DNA from: Flavobacteriales bacterium UBA7666
GTDB lineage: Bacteria; Bacteroidota; Bacteroidia; Flavobacteriales_D; Crocinitomicaceae
Length of the DNA: 64,000 nucleotides
NCBI GenBank assembly: GCA_002483265.1
Contig: DLHO01000011.1
Location: 9,738-73,737 of the forward strand
Direction of reading: 5' to 3'
Shown: positions 20,701 to 28,818 of the stretch, in pieces
How the letters are laid out: each line of letters starts with the position of its first letter
Position numbering within the stretch: the first letter of the stretch is position 1
The notes under the pieces: generated by a model
What the model saw: only the letters and a program-made list of their open reading frames with translations
Database searches by the model: none
Told to the model about the DNA's origin: nothing
Program-made: the position numbers and the translations under genes

Positions 20701-21224
20701 GACAATCTTAGATCATCAAATCCAATATCATTACCTGGACCACCAACGGTATTCGTAATAATTTCAAAGTAAACAGTAGACGTTGGAGCGATAAAGGATG
20801 CCATGGTGATATCATTCCAAACACTATTATTAATCACATTTTGGCTAACAATGATAGTTCCCGAAGCATTTTTTACGTTAATCGTAAGATTATTTGTACT
20901 AACAAAAGCATCTCGAGTAGAAAAACTGAAGCGGTAATTTTGACCCACACACACATCTGTGAATGGTTGCAAATAAAGGGCTCCAATAAAGCCATTAGTA
21001 ATGTTTAGGTACATCCCCCTGGTGCCTGTTCTCACACAACCAGCATAGGTTTGAGGTGTATTTTGATAAGTGGCTCCGGGAAGAATATAAGGAATAACAG
21101 TCGTGTACTCATAGGAGTCATAGAAAACAGAAGTCCAGTTGCATTGGGAAAAACCAGTGAAAGGAATTCCCACAGTAATGAAGAACCAGAGTTTAATTGA
21201 TTTGGAGAGACTTTTGAATATCAT
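17706..21224 (-). CDS. large secreted surface protein with T9SS type B sorting domain
   Basis: The start at 21224 (MIFKSLSKSIKLWFF) gives a standard signal peptide ending GFSQ; the longer frame from 21338 adds 38 residues unlike one. The product is 1172 residues. Its first ~170 mature residues match the N-terminal domain of the 6978-9149 product. Then come Ig-like modules, a second galactose-binding-type domain (IVNGDFESGNTGF ... NDFILDDITF), CEGSTLVLDALNPG modules, a PKD domain (VTWDLGDGTTSS), another PKD-like module (NFWNFDDGTTS) and a C-terminal type B sorting domain (VPNTFTPDGDQHNNVF ... YNRWGELIFES ... GIYTWVIRF). It is likely a cell-surface adhesin exported by T9SS with a PorP/SprF partner. 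It carries the clearest tandem TTTTGTCCC box upstream. Confidence 0.87.
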   Translation of the reverse strand: MIFKSLSKSIKLWFFITVGIPFTGFSQCNWTSVFYDSYEYTTVIPYILPGATYQNTPQTYAGCVRTGTRGMYLNITNGFIGALYLQPFTDVCVGQNYRFSFSTRDAFVSTNNLTINVKNASGTIIVSQNVINNSVWNDITMASFIAPTSTVYFEIITNTVGGPGNDIGFDDLRLSQCQPVPLVFNQTACIGSSGIDLYSLFSTSLSQSGIWAGPSTLTNGYLGTYTPGTNTNGLYTYTIDGAAGCADSSAQVTVSYVNTPNLNPIANVQACQSYVLPAIAGSNLSGNEKYYSGPGGTGTVFNAGQTITTSQTLYAYGGITGCSDEESFTITISQPSSAGFDNGAYYCGPGPVINMNSFLSAGASPAGTWTETTIPVSGNFNSGTNTFNTNGLSPGTFTFNYQSPANGACAVDNAVFSISIGNIPSVNLGPDTTLCIGQTITLNAAASGPYDSYIWNNNSTASTRFVTSAGTYSVKVGKLGSNQIVNGDFESGNTGFTTVYTVGTGGTWGLVSNPGTYAITTSPFLAHSHFTPCTDHTTAPGTQMMVVNGSGTPGVNVWCQNVPVQANTDYQFGSWVSNALNEINVAQLQFTINGNLLGPVFSTSTIGCSWQQYFQVWNSGLNSSAQICIVNQNTNAGGNDFILDDITFKPICYSYDTVVVTYSTFPVVNLGPDTTICEGSTLVLDALNPGCTYLWTGGSTDQTLDVTTSGTYQLNVENAAQCAKTDTIVVSFEDQKRAGNDSLAVWCETNGVVDLNNLLSAGSTAGGTWFDVNGGLAGSLTPAGALTVNGAIGTSSLEYVVYGTFCPNDTSSFQVRVNSQPIGVNPTSLHVCNTTGSTVDLDQYTLGSFQTLTPFWTETSGFPTNQFDAPTGVLDLSLLANGNYEFSYVLPADSMCVNDTVKVTIQITENPIITFSSDVIKGCFPLDVEFTNESIANPGSVVTWDLGDGTTSSNTAIVNHQYTGIDCFDVTLTITADNLCTSTQTLTDMICVDPLPVASFSANPQQVFSFDPTTSFDNTSVLNQENFWNFDDGTTSEEVNPTHQFPIGQVGNYNVELIVISDQGCRDTTYRIVMVNDQLLYYVPNTFTPDGDQHNNVFLPIMTAGFSAESYEFYVYNRWGELIFESHDIRTGWDGTYSGRMSQVGIYTWVIRFKDDDNDEKHEISGHVNLMK

Positions 21225-21253
21225 TGTTCTGTACTTTATAGAATGATAAACTT

Positions 21254-21304
21254 CAAAAGTAGATGAACGTTGCTTTATATTACTGGGACAAAAGCGGGAC
21301 AAAA
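21254..21304 (-). promoter_or_regulatory. predicted -7 box plus tandem TTTTGTCCC repeats
   Basis: On the minus strand TACTTTTG (21261-21254) matches the flavobacterial -7 consensus TAnnTTTG. Upstream of it, two identical TTTTGTCCC repeats (plus-strand GGGACAAAA at 21285 and 21296) are exactly 11 bases apart. A third half-match, CGGACAAG, lies at 21315. The repeats lie 24-43 bases upstream of the -7 box, where an activator would sit, and begin 61 bases before the start codon. Confidence 0.6.
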
Positions 21305-21397
21305 CGAAAAAAAACGGACAAGCCGTTTTTATTTTCACAAAAGAAATCGGGTTTTAATGAATTTTCCACCTAAACGGAACAGATCATTCATTTCGAC

Positions 21398-22699
21398 CTA
21401 TAAACTCCAATATTCTAAGTCTTTGATTTTTCCTTTATAGATTCCTTTTATATCCACGAAAACCCCTTGATTGTCTTTCATCAGGGACTTGAAATAATTT
21501 TCGTCCAGGTTTTTGTAGTCTTTATGGTTTACTGCTACGATAATTGCATCGTAGTTTTTTCCTATTTCAACCAAACGAACTCCGTATTCGTGTTCCATTT
21601 CTTCAGAAGAAGCGTGCGGATCTACCAAATCCACTTTCACCTGGAAGGACTTTAGTTCGTTTACCACATCAATTACTTTGGAATTGCGGATATCGGAAAC
21701 GTCTTCCTTGAAAGTTGCTCCCATCACCAAAACCTTCGCTTGCTGGATATGTTTCCCCTGAGCAATGATTTTCTTTGTGGTTTGTTTTCCGATGTAGAAG
21801 CCCATGGAATCATTCACGTATCGACCACTGTTGATGATCTTGGCATGATAACCGGCTTGCTGTGCTTTGTGAGTTAAATAGTACGGATCAACACCAATAC
21901 AATGTCCACCTACTAATCCCGGGGAAAATCGTAGGAAATTCCATTTTGTACCTGCTGCTTCCAAAACGTCATAGGTATTAATTCCTAAACGATTAAAGAT
22001 GATCGACAATTCGTTGATCAAAGCAATATTTACGTCACGTTGTGTATTTTCAATAATTTTGGCAGCTTCGGCAACTTTAATGGAAGCAGCACGATGAACT
22101 CCTGCGCTAACAACCAATTCGTAAGTCTTTGCGATTTCTTCCAAAGATTCTTCACAACATCCGGAAACTACTTTTACCACATTTTGAAGCGTGTGTTCTT
22201 TGTCTCCCGGATTGATTCGCTCTGGTGAATAACCTACTTTGAAATCTTCTCTGAATTTCAATCCGGAGATTTCTTCCAAAACCGGAATACAATCTTCTTC
22301 CGTACATCCCGGATATACTGTTGATTCAAAAACAACGTAATCTCCTTTTTTCAACACCTGCGCAACTGTTTTGGAAGCACCTAGCAAGGGACGCAGATCC
22401 GGAAGATTTGCATCGTCAATTGGAGTTGGAACTGCAATAATATAGAATTGAACATCTTTCAGATCATTGATATCTGCTGTAAAATGAATATCACAGTTGT
22501 CAAAATCGCTGGAAGCTAATTCATTGCTGGGATCTTTCTTATTGCGCATCATATCTACACGCGTTTGATTGATGTCGAATCCAACAACCTGAATCTTTTT
22601 TGCAAATTCCAATGCAATCGGAAGCCCTACATAGCCCAGACCAATAACTGCAAGTTTAGCTTCTTTCGCTACTAATTTATTGTAAATTAAGCTGCTCAT
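21398..22699 (-). CDS. tviB: UDP-N-acetylhexosamine 6-dehydrogenase (TviB/WbpO type)
   Basis: A 433-residue nucleotide-sugar dehydrogenase. The NAD-binding GLGYVGLP is near residue 20, and the catalytic Cys lies in VGGHCIGVDPYYLTHKAQ. AAGTKWNFLRF just before it is typical of the TviB/WbpO branch rather than of UDP-glucose dehydrogenases. It oxidises the C6 of UDP-GlcNAc (or UDP-GalNAc) to the uronic acid. The gene overlaps the WbpB-like gene by 23 bases. With the acetyltransferase and aminotransferase of the same strand it fits the route to UDP-2,3-diacetamido-2,3-dideoxyglucuronate. Substrate GlcNAc versus GalNAc is inferred from that context. Confidence 0.88.
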   Translation of the reverse strand: MSSLIYNKLVAKEAKLAVIGLGYVGLPIALEFAKKIQVVGFDINQTRVDMMRNKKDPSNELASSDFDNCDIHFTADINDLKDVQFYIIAVPTPIDDANLPDLRPLLGASKTVAQVLKKGDYVVFESTVYPGCTEEDCIPVLEEISGLKFREDFKVGYSPERINPGDKEHTLQNVVKVVSGCCEESLEEIAKTYELVVSAGVHRAASIKVAEAAKIIENTQRDVNIALINELSIIFNRLGINTYDVLEAAGTKWNFLRFSPGLVGGHCIGVDPYYLTHKAQQAGYHAKIINSGRYVNDSMGFYIGKQTTKKIIAQGKHIQQAKVLVMGATFKEDVSDIRNSKVIDVVNELKSFQVKVDLVDPHASSEEMEHEYGVRLVEIGKNYDAIIVAVNHKDYKNLDENYFKSLMKDNQGVFVDIKGIYKGKIKDLEYWSL

Positions 22700-23723
22700 T
22701 TCTTACCTTATAAATACGTTCAATAATCTCCACTACTTTCAATCCTTCCAAAGCATTAGTTGTAGCAGAAGTTCTTCCTTTCAATGTATCGATGACGTTT
22801 GTGATCACAAAATGATGATTTGCTGCGGAACCTTTGTAAGCTCCATAATCATTCCCCGGATTGGTTGGCGCTAATTCGGGCATTTCATAACCCGGAATAT
22901 TACAAACTTCCACTTCATTCATATACTGACCACCGATTTTCACACTTCCGTTTCTTCCAACGATCGTCATTGAACTTTCTAAATTCTTATCCGCAACAGC
23001 TGTAGAATAATTGATACATCCCATTCCACCGTCAACGAAGTCAAAGCTCACAAAGCCTGAATCTTCAAAATCTGTTGAATCCTTATGTGTAAAATCGGCA
23101 AATTTCCCTTGAATATTGTCGATATCTCCAAACAACCAATACATGATATCTATGAAGTGCGAAAACTGCGTAAATAAGGTTCCTCCGTCCAAATCTTTGG
23201 TTCCTTTCCAACCTCCGGCTTTGTAATAGCGCTCATCGCGGTTCCAATAACAATTCAATTGCACCATGAAAATATCACCCAGCACTTTGCTTTCGATGAG
23301 ATTTTTGATCCACTCACTTGGCGGTGAGTAGCGGTTTTGCATCACGCAAAAAACCTGTTTGGATTGCTGCAGTGATTTAAAAATGACTTTTTCGCACTGA
23401 TCTTTGGTTAAACCCATTGGTTTTTCCACTACCACATGCTTTTTATTTTTCAATCCTGCCAAAGCTTGTTCTGCGTGCAATCCATTCGGAGTACACACAT
23501 TCAACACATCAAACTCGATACCTGAAGCAAGCAAGTCTTCCAATGTAGTAAAGAAAGGAACATTAAAATCTGCTGCAGCACATTCTTCAATTGAACGAAC
23601 ATCGATCATCGCAACTAACTCTGCTTCCGGATCTCTTCGAACCATTTCAGCATGTCTTTTTCCGATATGTCCACTTCCAAGAATGGCAAACTTTACTTTC
23701 TGATTTTCTGGTATCATATTCAT
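22677..23723 (-). CDS. Gfo/Idh/MocA oxidoreductase, WbpB/WlbA-like
   Basis: A 348-residue NAD-dependent oxidoreductase. The Rossmann motif ILGSGHIGKRH is near the N-terminus, EKPMGLT carries the conserved Lys, and GGTLFTQFSHFIDIMYWLFGD is the substrate-side helix of the WlbA/WbpB group. Members oxidise the C3 hydroxyl of UDP-GlcNAc uronate to the 3-keto sugar, which the aminotransferase then aminates. The start could be Met1 or Met3 (MNMIPEN), with no effect on the domain. The gene overlaps the downstream dehydrogenase gene, so the two are translationally coupled. Confidence 0.85.
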   Translation of the reverse strand: MNMIPENQKVKFAILGSGHIGKRHAEMVRRDPEAELVAMIDVRSIEECAAADFNVPFFTTLEDLLASGIEFDVLNVCTPNGLHAEQALAGLKNKKHVVVEKPMGLTKDQCEKVIFKSLQQSKQVFCVMQNRYSPPSEWIKNLIESKVLGDIFMVQLNCYWNRDERYYKAGGWKGTKDLDGGTLFTQFSHFIDIMYWLFGDIDNIQGKFADFTHKDSTDFEDSGFVSFDFVDGGMGCINYSTAVADKNLESSMTIVGRNGSVKIGGQYMNEVEVCNIPGYEMPELAPTNPGNDYGAYKGSAANHHFVITNVIDTLKGRTSATTNALEGLKVVEIIERIYKVRNEQLNLQ

Positions 23724-23802
23724 TGGTTTGATATAATCACTAACTTTTGGTCACGATTTGAGGCGCAAAAGTAATGAAATTTGCCGTTTAAACGCGCGCT
23801 GT

Positions 23803-24372
23803 TTAGATGGCTTTTACCCGATTGTCTGTCAACTGATAACGTTCATTGCTTTCAGGACAAACCGCAATCCCCTGCTCATCAAATGTTAAGCGATGCCCAA
23901 AAGCACTCATCCATCCAATTTGTCGTGCCGGATTTCCTACTACCAATGCATATGCCGGAACTTCCTTCGTCACAACTGATCCCGCTCCGATAAATGCATA
24001 TTCACCGATATCATTTCCACAAACGATCGTTGCATTTGCACCAATGGACGCACCTTTTCTTACCACTGTTTTGGAATACTGATCTCTTCTGTTTACGGCT
24101 GAACGCGGATTCATGACATTGGTAAAAACCATGGATGGCCCCAGAAATACGTCGTCTTCACAGATAACGCCGGTATAGATCGATACGTTATTCTGGATTT
24201 TGACATTGTTTCCCAAAATGACTTCCGGGGAAACCACGACGTTCTGTCCGATATTGCATTTCTCACCGATCGTGCAATTGGGCATGATGTGCGAAAAGTG
24301 CCAGATTTTGGTTCCATCACCAATAGTGCAACCGGTATCAACTACGGCTGTTTCGTGTGCAAAATAATTCAT
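23803..24372 (-). CDS. left-handed beta-helix N-acetyltransferase, WbpD/WlbB-like
   Basis: A 189-residue acyltransferase built of hexapeptide repeats (for example GDGTKIWHFSHI, GEKCNIGQNVVV and GNNVKIQNNVSI), with the family motif GAGSVVTKEVPAYALVVGNP. WbpD/WlbB enzymes transfer acetyl from acetyl-CoA to the 3-amino group of UDP-GlcNAc3NA. The WbpB-like and WbpE-like neighbours support that substrate. It is separated by 109 bases from the upstream gene and 79 bases from the downstream one, so it may have a promoter of its own within the cluster. Confidence 0.85.
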   Translation of the reverse strand: MNYFAHETAVVDTGCTIGDGTKIWHFSHIMPNCTIGEKCNIGQNVVVSPEVILGNNVKIQNNVSIYTGVICEDDVFLGPSMVFTNVMNPRSAVNRRDQYSKTVVRKGASIGANATIVCGNDIGEYAFIGAGSVVTKEVPAYALVVGNPARQIGWMSAFGHRLTFDEQGIAVCPESNERYQLTDNRVKAI

Positions 24373-24458
24373 CTTTTAAATGGAAAATGAACAATGGAGA
24401 ATTGATAAGATTTTAAGAGGGACTTTCCTCTTTCGAACTCAGCGACTTTTTCACTTTT

Positions 24459-24477
24459 CAATTGTCAATTGTCAATT
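24459..24477. repeat. short tandem CAATTGT repeat
   Basis: CAATTGT occurs twice in tandem followed by CAATT, just downstream of the UDP-xylose synthase start region. Low-complexity AATTGTC repeats like this are common between Bacteroidota genes. A related A/T-rich stretch with CAATTGAAAATTGAGAATG lies near 30650. Confidence 0.5.
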
Positions 24478-24481
24478 AATA

Positions 24482-25480
24482 TTAACGTACGATGTACTTC
24501 TCAAAATCAATGTGATCTGATTGGTACAATTCTTCCTTGGTTAAACTCTTAAAATAAGCATACGTTCGTTTCAAACCTTCTGCCCGATCAATCTTCGGTT
24601 CCCAGTTCAATAACTTACGTGCTTTCGTAATATCGGGCTGACGTTGTTTCGGATCATCAACCGGCAGGTCTTTGTAAATTACTTTCTGCGTTGTACCTGT
24701 CAATTTGATGATTTCTTCTGCAAACTGACTAATCGTAATCTCATCCGGATTTCCAATGTTAATCGGATCCGAACAATCACTGTGTAATAAGCGGACAATT
24801 CCTTCCACTAAATCATCAACATAACAAAACGAACGTGTTTGAGAACCATCACCAAAAATAGTCAGATCTTCTCCGCGAAGTGCCTGTCCGATAAATGCAG
24901 GAAGAACACGTCCGTCATTCAAACGCATACGTGGTCCGTAAGTATTAAAAATGCGCACAATGCGCGTTTCAACTCCGTGAAAGGTATGGTACGCCATTGT
25001 AATTGCTTCCTGAAAACGTTTCGCTTCATCGTAAACGCCTCTTGGACCAACCGGATTGACATTTCCCCAGTATTCTTCCGTTTGTGGATGAACAGTTGGA
25101 TCACCATAAATTTCAGAGGTACTTGCAATCAAAACACGTGCATTTTTCACACGTGCCAATCCCAAACAATTGTGAATTCCCAAGGAACCGACTTTCAATG
25201 TCTGAATCGGGATTTTTAAGTAATCAATCGGGCTTGCAGGCGAAGCGAAATGAAGAATATAATCCAGATTACCTGAAACATGAATAAACTTGCTTACATC
25301 GTGATTATAGAATTCAAAATTTTCTAAATGAAACAAGTGCTCAATATTCTTTAAGCGTCCGGTAATGAGATTATCCATTGCTATAACATGGTAATCATCT
25401 TTTATAAAACGATCACACAAATGAGATCCTAAAAATCCGGCTGCACCGGTAATCAATATGCGTTTTCTGCCTGTACTCAT
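24482..25480 (-). CDS. UDP-glucuronate decarboxylase (UDP-xylose synthase)
   Basis: A 332-residue SDR-family enzyme. GAAGFLGSHLCDR binds NAD, HFASPASPIDY is a hallmark of UDP-xylose synthases, and STSEIYGDP and YDEAKR carry the catalytic Ser/Glu and Tyr/Lys. RIFNTYGPRM and DGSQTRSFCYVDDLV complete the family signature. It decarboxylates UDP-glucuronate to UDP-xylose. Its start is one base from the stop of the UDP-glucose dehydrogenase gene that makes its substrate, so product and pathway agree. It is cytoplasmic. Xylose is therefore a likely constituent of the exopolysaccharide made by this locus. Confidence 0.92.
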   Translation of the reverse strand: MSTGRKRILITGAAGFLGSHLCDRFIKDDYHVIAMDNLITGRLKNIEHLFHLENFEFYNHDVSKFIHVSGNLDYILHFASPASPIDYLKIPIQTLKVGSLGIHNCLGLARVKNARVLIASTSEIYGDPTVHPQTEEYWGNVNPVGPRGVYDEAKRFQEAITMAYHTFHGVETRIVRIFNTYGPRMRLNDGRVLPAFIGQALRGEDLTIFGDGSQTRSFCYVDDLVEGIVRLLHSDCSDPINIGNPDEITISQFAEEIIKLTGTTQKVIYKDLPVDDPKQRQPDITKARKLLNWEPKIDRAEGLKRTYAYFKSLTKEELYQSDHIDFEKYIVR

Positions 25481-25481
25481 G

Positions 25482-26798
25482 TTATTTCGATACTACGGAT
25501 CTACCAATTGAGCTATAATAAAAGCCCTTTTCATTCATTTCAGAAATCTCAAACAAGTTTCTTCCATCGAAGATAACGGAATCTTTCATCAAAGACTTCA
25601 TTTTATCAAAATCCGGGTTTCTGAAAACACCCCATTCGGTGCAGATCAACAAAGCATCTGCACCTTTCAATGCTTCGTATTCATTTTCTGCGAATGAAAT
25701 TTTATCTCCAACTTCACCTTTCACATTTTCCATTGCTTCCGGGTCGTATGCCGTAACTTTTGCTCCAGCCTTTACCAATTCATCAATTAGGTACAAAGCC
25801 GGTGCTTCGCGAATATCATCCGTATCCGGTTTGAAAGCCAAGCCCCACAAAGCAATCTTCTTTCCGGAAAGATCTCCTCGGAAGAAGTTCTTCATTTTTG
25901 GAAAAAGTACTGTTTTCTGAGATTCATTCACTTCCATAACAGCTTTCAGGATCTCAAATGAGAACTGATTTTCACGTCCGGAATTTACCAATGCCTGAAC
26001 ATCTTTCGGGAAGCAAGAGCCTCCGTAACCGATTCCGGGAAACAAAAAGCGTTTTCCAATACGTTCATCCGAACCAATTCCAATGCGGACTTTATCTACA
26101 TCAGCGCCCACCAATTCACAGAAATTCGCAATTTCATTCATGAAGGTAATCTTGGTTGCCAAGAACGCATTTGCAGCATATTTGGTCAACTCTGCAGACT
26201 TTTCATCCATAAAAATGATCGGATTTCCCTGACGGACGAATGGTTTGTATAACTGCTCCATGATTCGCTCAGCGCGTTCGGAAGAAGTGCCTAAAACAAC
26301 CCTGTCAGGTTTCATAAAATCATCTACCGCAAATCCTTCTCTTAAGAATTCCGGGTTAGAAACCACATCAAAATCAACAGTCGCATTTTTTGCAATCGCA
26401 GCATGTACTTTCTCAGCGGTTCCAACAGGAACGGTGCTTTTATCTACAATTACTTTGTAATCCTTCAACAATTTACCCAAATCATCTGCAACACCCAAAA
26501 TGTATCTCAGATCAGCTGAACCATCTTCTCCCGGAGGAGTTGGCAAAGCCAAAAAGATAATCTCAGCATCTTTAATCCCTTCTTCGAGATTGGTGGTAAA
26601 GGATAAGCGGTTTGCTTTAATATTTCGTTCAAAAAGCACATCCAGATGCGGTTCGTAAATGGGAACTTCCCCATTGCGCATGCGTTCTACTTTTTTACTA
26701 TCAATGTCTACACAAATGACTTGATTCCCGGTTTCAGCAAAACAAGTTCCGGTTACTAAACCTACATAACCGGTTCCAACAACAGCAATTTTTTTCAT
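25482..26798 (-). CDS. ugd: UDP-glucose 6-dehydrogenase
   Basis: A 438-residue enzyme with the NAD-binding VVGTGYVGLVTGTCFAETG at residues 5-23, the catalytic Cys in GIGYGGSCFPKDVQAL and the C-terminal WGLAFKPDTDDIREAPA motif. It oxidises UDP-glucose to UDP-glucuronate with two NAD. The gene lies three bases after the aminotransferase gene and one base before the UDP-xylose synthase gene, which consumes its product. It belongs to a different branch from the TviB-type dehydrogenase in the same cluster, so two uronic acids are probably made. Confidence 0.95.
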   Translation of the reverse strand: MKKIAVVGTGYVGLVTGTCFAETGNQVICVDIDSKKVERMRNGEVPIYEPHLDVLFERNIKANRLSFTTNLEEGIKDAEIIFLALPTPPGEDGSADLRYILGVADDLGKLLKDYKVIVDKSTVPVGTAEKVHAAIAKNATVDFDVVSNPEFLREGFAVDDFMKPDRVVLGTSSERAERIMEQLYKPFVRQGNPIIFMDEKSAELTKYAANAFLATKITFMNEIANFCELVGADVDKVRIGIGSDERIGKRFLFPGIGYGGSCFPKDVQALVNSGRENQFSFEILKAVMEVNESQKTVLFPKMKNFFRGDLSGKKIALWGLAFKPDTDDIREAPALYLIDELVKAGAKVTAYDPEAMENVKGEVGDKISFAENEYEALKGADALLICTEWGVFRNPDFDKMKSLMKDSVIFDGRNLFEISEMNEKGFYYSSIGRSVVSK

Positions 26799-26801
26799 GA
26801 T

Positions 26802-27935
26802 TTAATTCGCGTTTACGAAGTTGAGAATTTCAGAACAAATGAATGTTTGCTGTTCTTCTGTCATTTCTGTATGAATGGGGAATGAGATTACGTTTTTCGT
26901 TAATTCATCCGTTACAGGAAGATCCAAATCTCCCAAATTGAATGATTTAAACATTCCTTGTTTATGTGCAGGAGTAGGATAATAGATCATCGAAGGAATT
27001 TCCTTTGAAGCCAAATAATCCTGTAATGCATCTCTGTCGACACCTTTCAGTTGAACGGTATATTGGTGGAATACGTGTTTGGATTTTCCATCTCTGTGCG
27101 GAGTTTCAATTTTATCAGATGCTCCCAGAACGCGGTCGTAAAAATCTGCTACTTTGATTCGTGCAGCAATGTATTCATCCAATTTTGGAAGTTTTACATT
27201 TAAAATTCCCGCCTGAATTGCATCCAAACGCGAATTGCATCCTACCACATCGTGTTGGTATTTTACTTTTTGACCGTGATTTGCGACCATTCTCAGTTGG
27301 GAAGCCAATTCATCGTTGTTGGTGAAAATTGCTCCACCATCTCCATAACAACCCAAGTTTTTTGATGGGAAAAAGCTGGTGCAACCAATATCACCAATCG
27401 TTCCCAGTTTACTTGTTTCACCTGTTTGAGAATAGTAATCCGACCCAATTCCCTGAGCATTGTCTTCGATCACGAACAACTTGTGTTTCTTCGCAATCTT
27501 CATAATAGCATCCATGTCAGAGGCTTGTCCGTATAAATGAACCGGAACAATTGCTTTCGTTTTGGAGGTAATAGCCGCTTCAATTTTTGCAGGGTCTAAG
27601 CAGAAAGTCTTTGGATCCACATCTACAAAAACAGGCGTCAATCCTAGCAATGCAATTACTTCCGTTGTTGCAATATAAGTGAATGAAGGAGTAATGACCT
27701 CATCACCCGGTTTCAGTTCCAAAGCCATCATCGCGATTTGTAAAGCATCCGTTCCGTTTGCACAAGGGATCACATGCTTGACATTCAAATACGCTTCCAA
27801 CGATTTTTGAAAACGCTGAACAATTGGTCCGCCTATGAAAACAGACGAATCTAAAACTTCCTGAATTGCTGAATCTATATCGGATTTTATTGCCTGGTAC
27901 TGAGTAGCCAGGTCAACCATTTGAATTTTTTTCAC
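26802..27935 (-). CDS. DegT/DnrJ/EryC1 sugar aminotransferase, WbpE/WlbC-like
   Basis: A 377-residue PLP enzyme. GTDALQIAMMAL binds the cofactor phosphate, EDNAQGIG carries the Asp, and FFPSKNLGCYGDGGA has the Schiff-base Lys. The WbpE/WlbC subgroup aminates the 3-keto form of UDP-GlcNAc uronate using glutamate, the step between the WbpB-like dehydrogenase and the WbpD-like acetyltransferase of this cluster. It is the first gene of the minus-strand nucleotide-sugar operon. A TAnnTTTG-type -7 box lies about 40 bases before its start codon. Confidence 0.9.
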   Translation of the reverse strand: MKKIQMVDLATQYQAIKSDIDSAIQEVLDSSVFIGGPIVQRFQKSLEAYLNVKHVIPCANGTDALQIAMMALELKPGDEVITPSFTYIATTEVIALLGLTPVFVDVDPKTFCLDPAKIEAAITSKTKAIVPVHLYGQASDMDAIMKIAKKHKLFVIEDNAQGIGSDYYSQTGETSKLGTIGDIGCTSFFPSKNLGCYGDGGAIFTNNDELASQLRMVANHGQKVKYQHDVVGCNSRLDAIQAGILNVKLPKLDEYIAARIKVADFYDRVLGASDKIETPHRDGKSKHVFHQYTVQLKGVDRDALQDYLASKEIPSMIYYPTPAHKQGMFKSFNLGDLDLPVTDELTKNVISFPIHTEMTEEQQTFICSEILNFVNAN

Positions 27936-27976
27936 GTGCTTAATCTATGGAGATTACTTAAAATAGTCTATTCCTA

Positions 27977-27984
27977 CAAAATTA
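27977..27984 (-). promoter_or_regulatory. -7 box of the nucleotide-sugar operon
   Basis: The minus strand reads TAATTTTG, a full match to the Bacteroidota -7 consensus TAnnTTTG, 42 bases before the aminotransferase start. No TTG -33 element is seen at the usual 17-23 base spacing. Confidence 0.4.
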
Positions 27985-28070
27985 ATAAAAGCCGTGAATT
28001 GAAGAAAGCATGTTTTCAAGTTCTTTATTTAGCTAAAAAGTAATTACATTCGAGTATCAAAATCACTGTT

Positions 28071-28805
28071 ATGAAGAAAAGACACATCATTCAAGCTGTA
28101 CTGTTTACAGCACTTTTATCTAATTACTCAGTTGCTCAGGAAGGAGGCTTAAAGTTCAAAAATCCTTTTGACGGCGCAAAAAAAACAACTTCATTGGGTG
28201 CGATGTATTCCATGCCTGTTGGCGACTTTGGTTCTACCGATTTAGAAAAAGGTGGTTTTGCACGAGCTGGCTGGGGACTATATCTCGATTCTAAAAGCAC
28301 TTTTAAAAACGGTCTTTCGTTCATTTCTCATTCCACCTACTCTTGGGTTCCATTGAATCAGGATGCAATTGCAAAAGCATTTACTGAAAATTTAGGCCGT
28401 AAAACCGAAGTGATAGGAGGAAAACACAAACCTTTTTTAACCACTGTCGGATTAGGTTATGATTTCAAAGCCGCATCCTTTCTTAGTATTGGAATTTCAG
28501 CTCAGGTTGGGGTACTTTACAACTCATTCAAAGGGTTTGACCTGACTGTTTATGATACTACGGGAACGAGTATTCTATTCACAGATAATTTCAAATACGA
28601 TGCAGAATTCTCTTTTGCCTATGTTTTTGGCGCCAAGTTTAATTTCAGTCTGATAAAAGACATTTTATCCTTTCAGGTATTTGTTGATTATTCGGGATCG
28701 AAATATCAGGCTTACTTGAGATCTTATGAGTTGGCTCCTATCAAAACCACTCAAAATATCCAACTGGTGAATATTGGCGGAGGGTTTGCATTTCATACGA
28801 AATAG
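28071..28805 (+). CDS. outer-membrane beta-barrel protein, function unknown
   Basis: A 244-residue protein with a signal peptide (about 1-22, ending SVAQ). The rest alternates polar and aromatic residues in short amphipathic strands broken by Gly and Asp turns (SLGAMYSMPVGDFG, FLTTVGLGYDFKAASFLSIG, SFAYVFGAKFNFSLI, LVNIGGGFAFHTK). This is the look of an 8- to 10-stranded outer-membrane barrel. No specific family is recognised. It stands alone, divergent from the nucleotide-sugar operon and convergent with dacB, so it need not belong to the polysaccharide pathway. Confidence 0.65.
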   Translation: MKKRHIIQAVLFTALLSNYSVAQEGGLKFKNPFDGAKKTTSLGAMYSMPVGDFGSTDLEKGGFARAGWGLYLDSKSTFKNGLSFISHSTYSWVPLNQDAIAKAFTENLGRKTEVIGGKHKPFLTTVGLGYDFKAASFLSIGISAQVGVLYNSFKGFDLTVYDTTGTSILFTDNFKYDAEFSFAYVFGAKFNFSLIKDILSFQVFVDYSGSKYQAYLRSYELAPIKTTQNIQLVNIGGGFAFHTK

Positions 28806-28818
28806 CTGTCTATTATTG

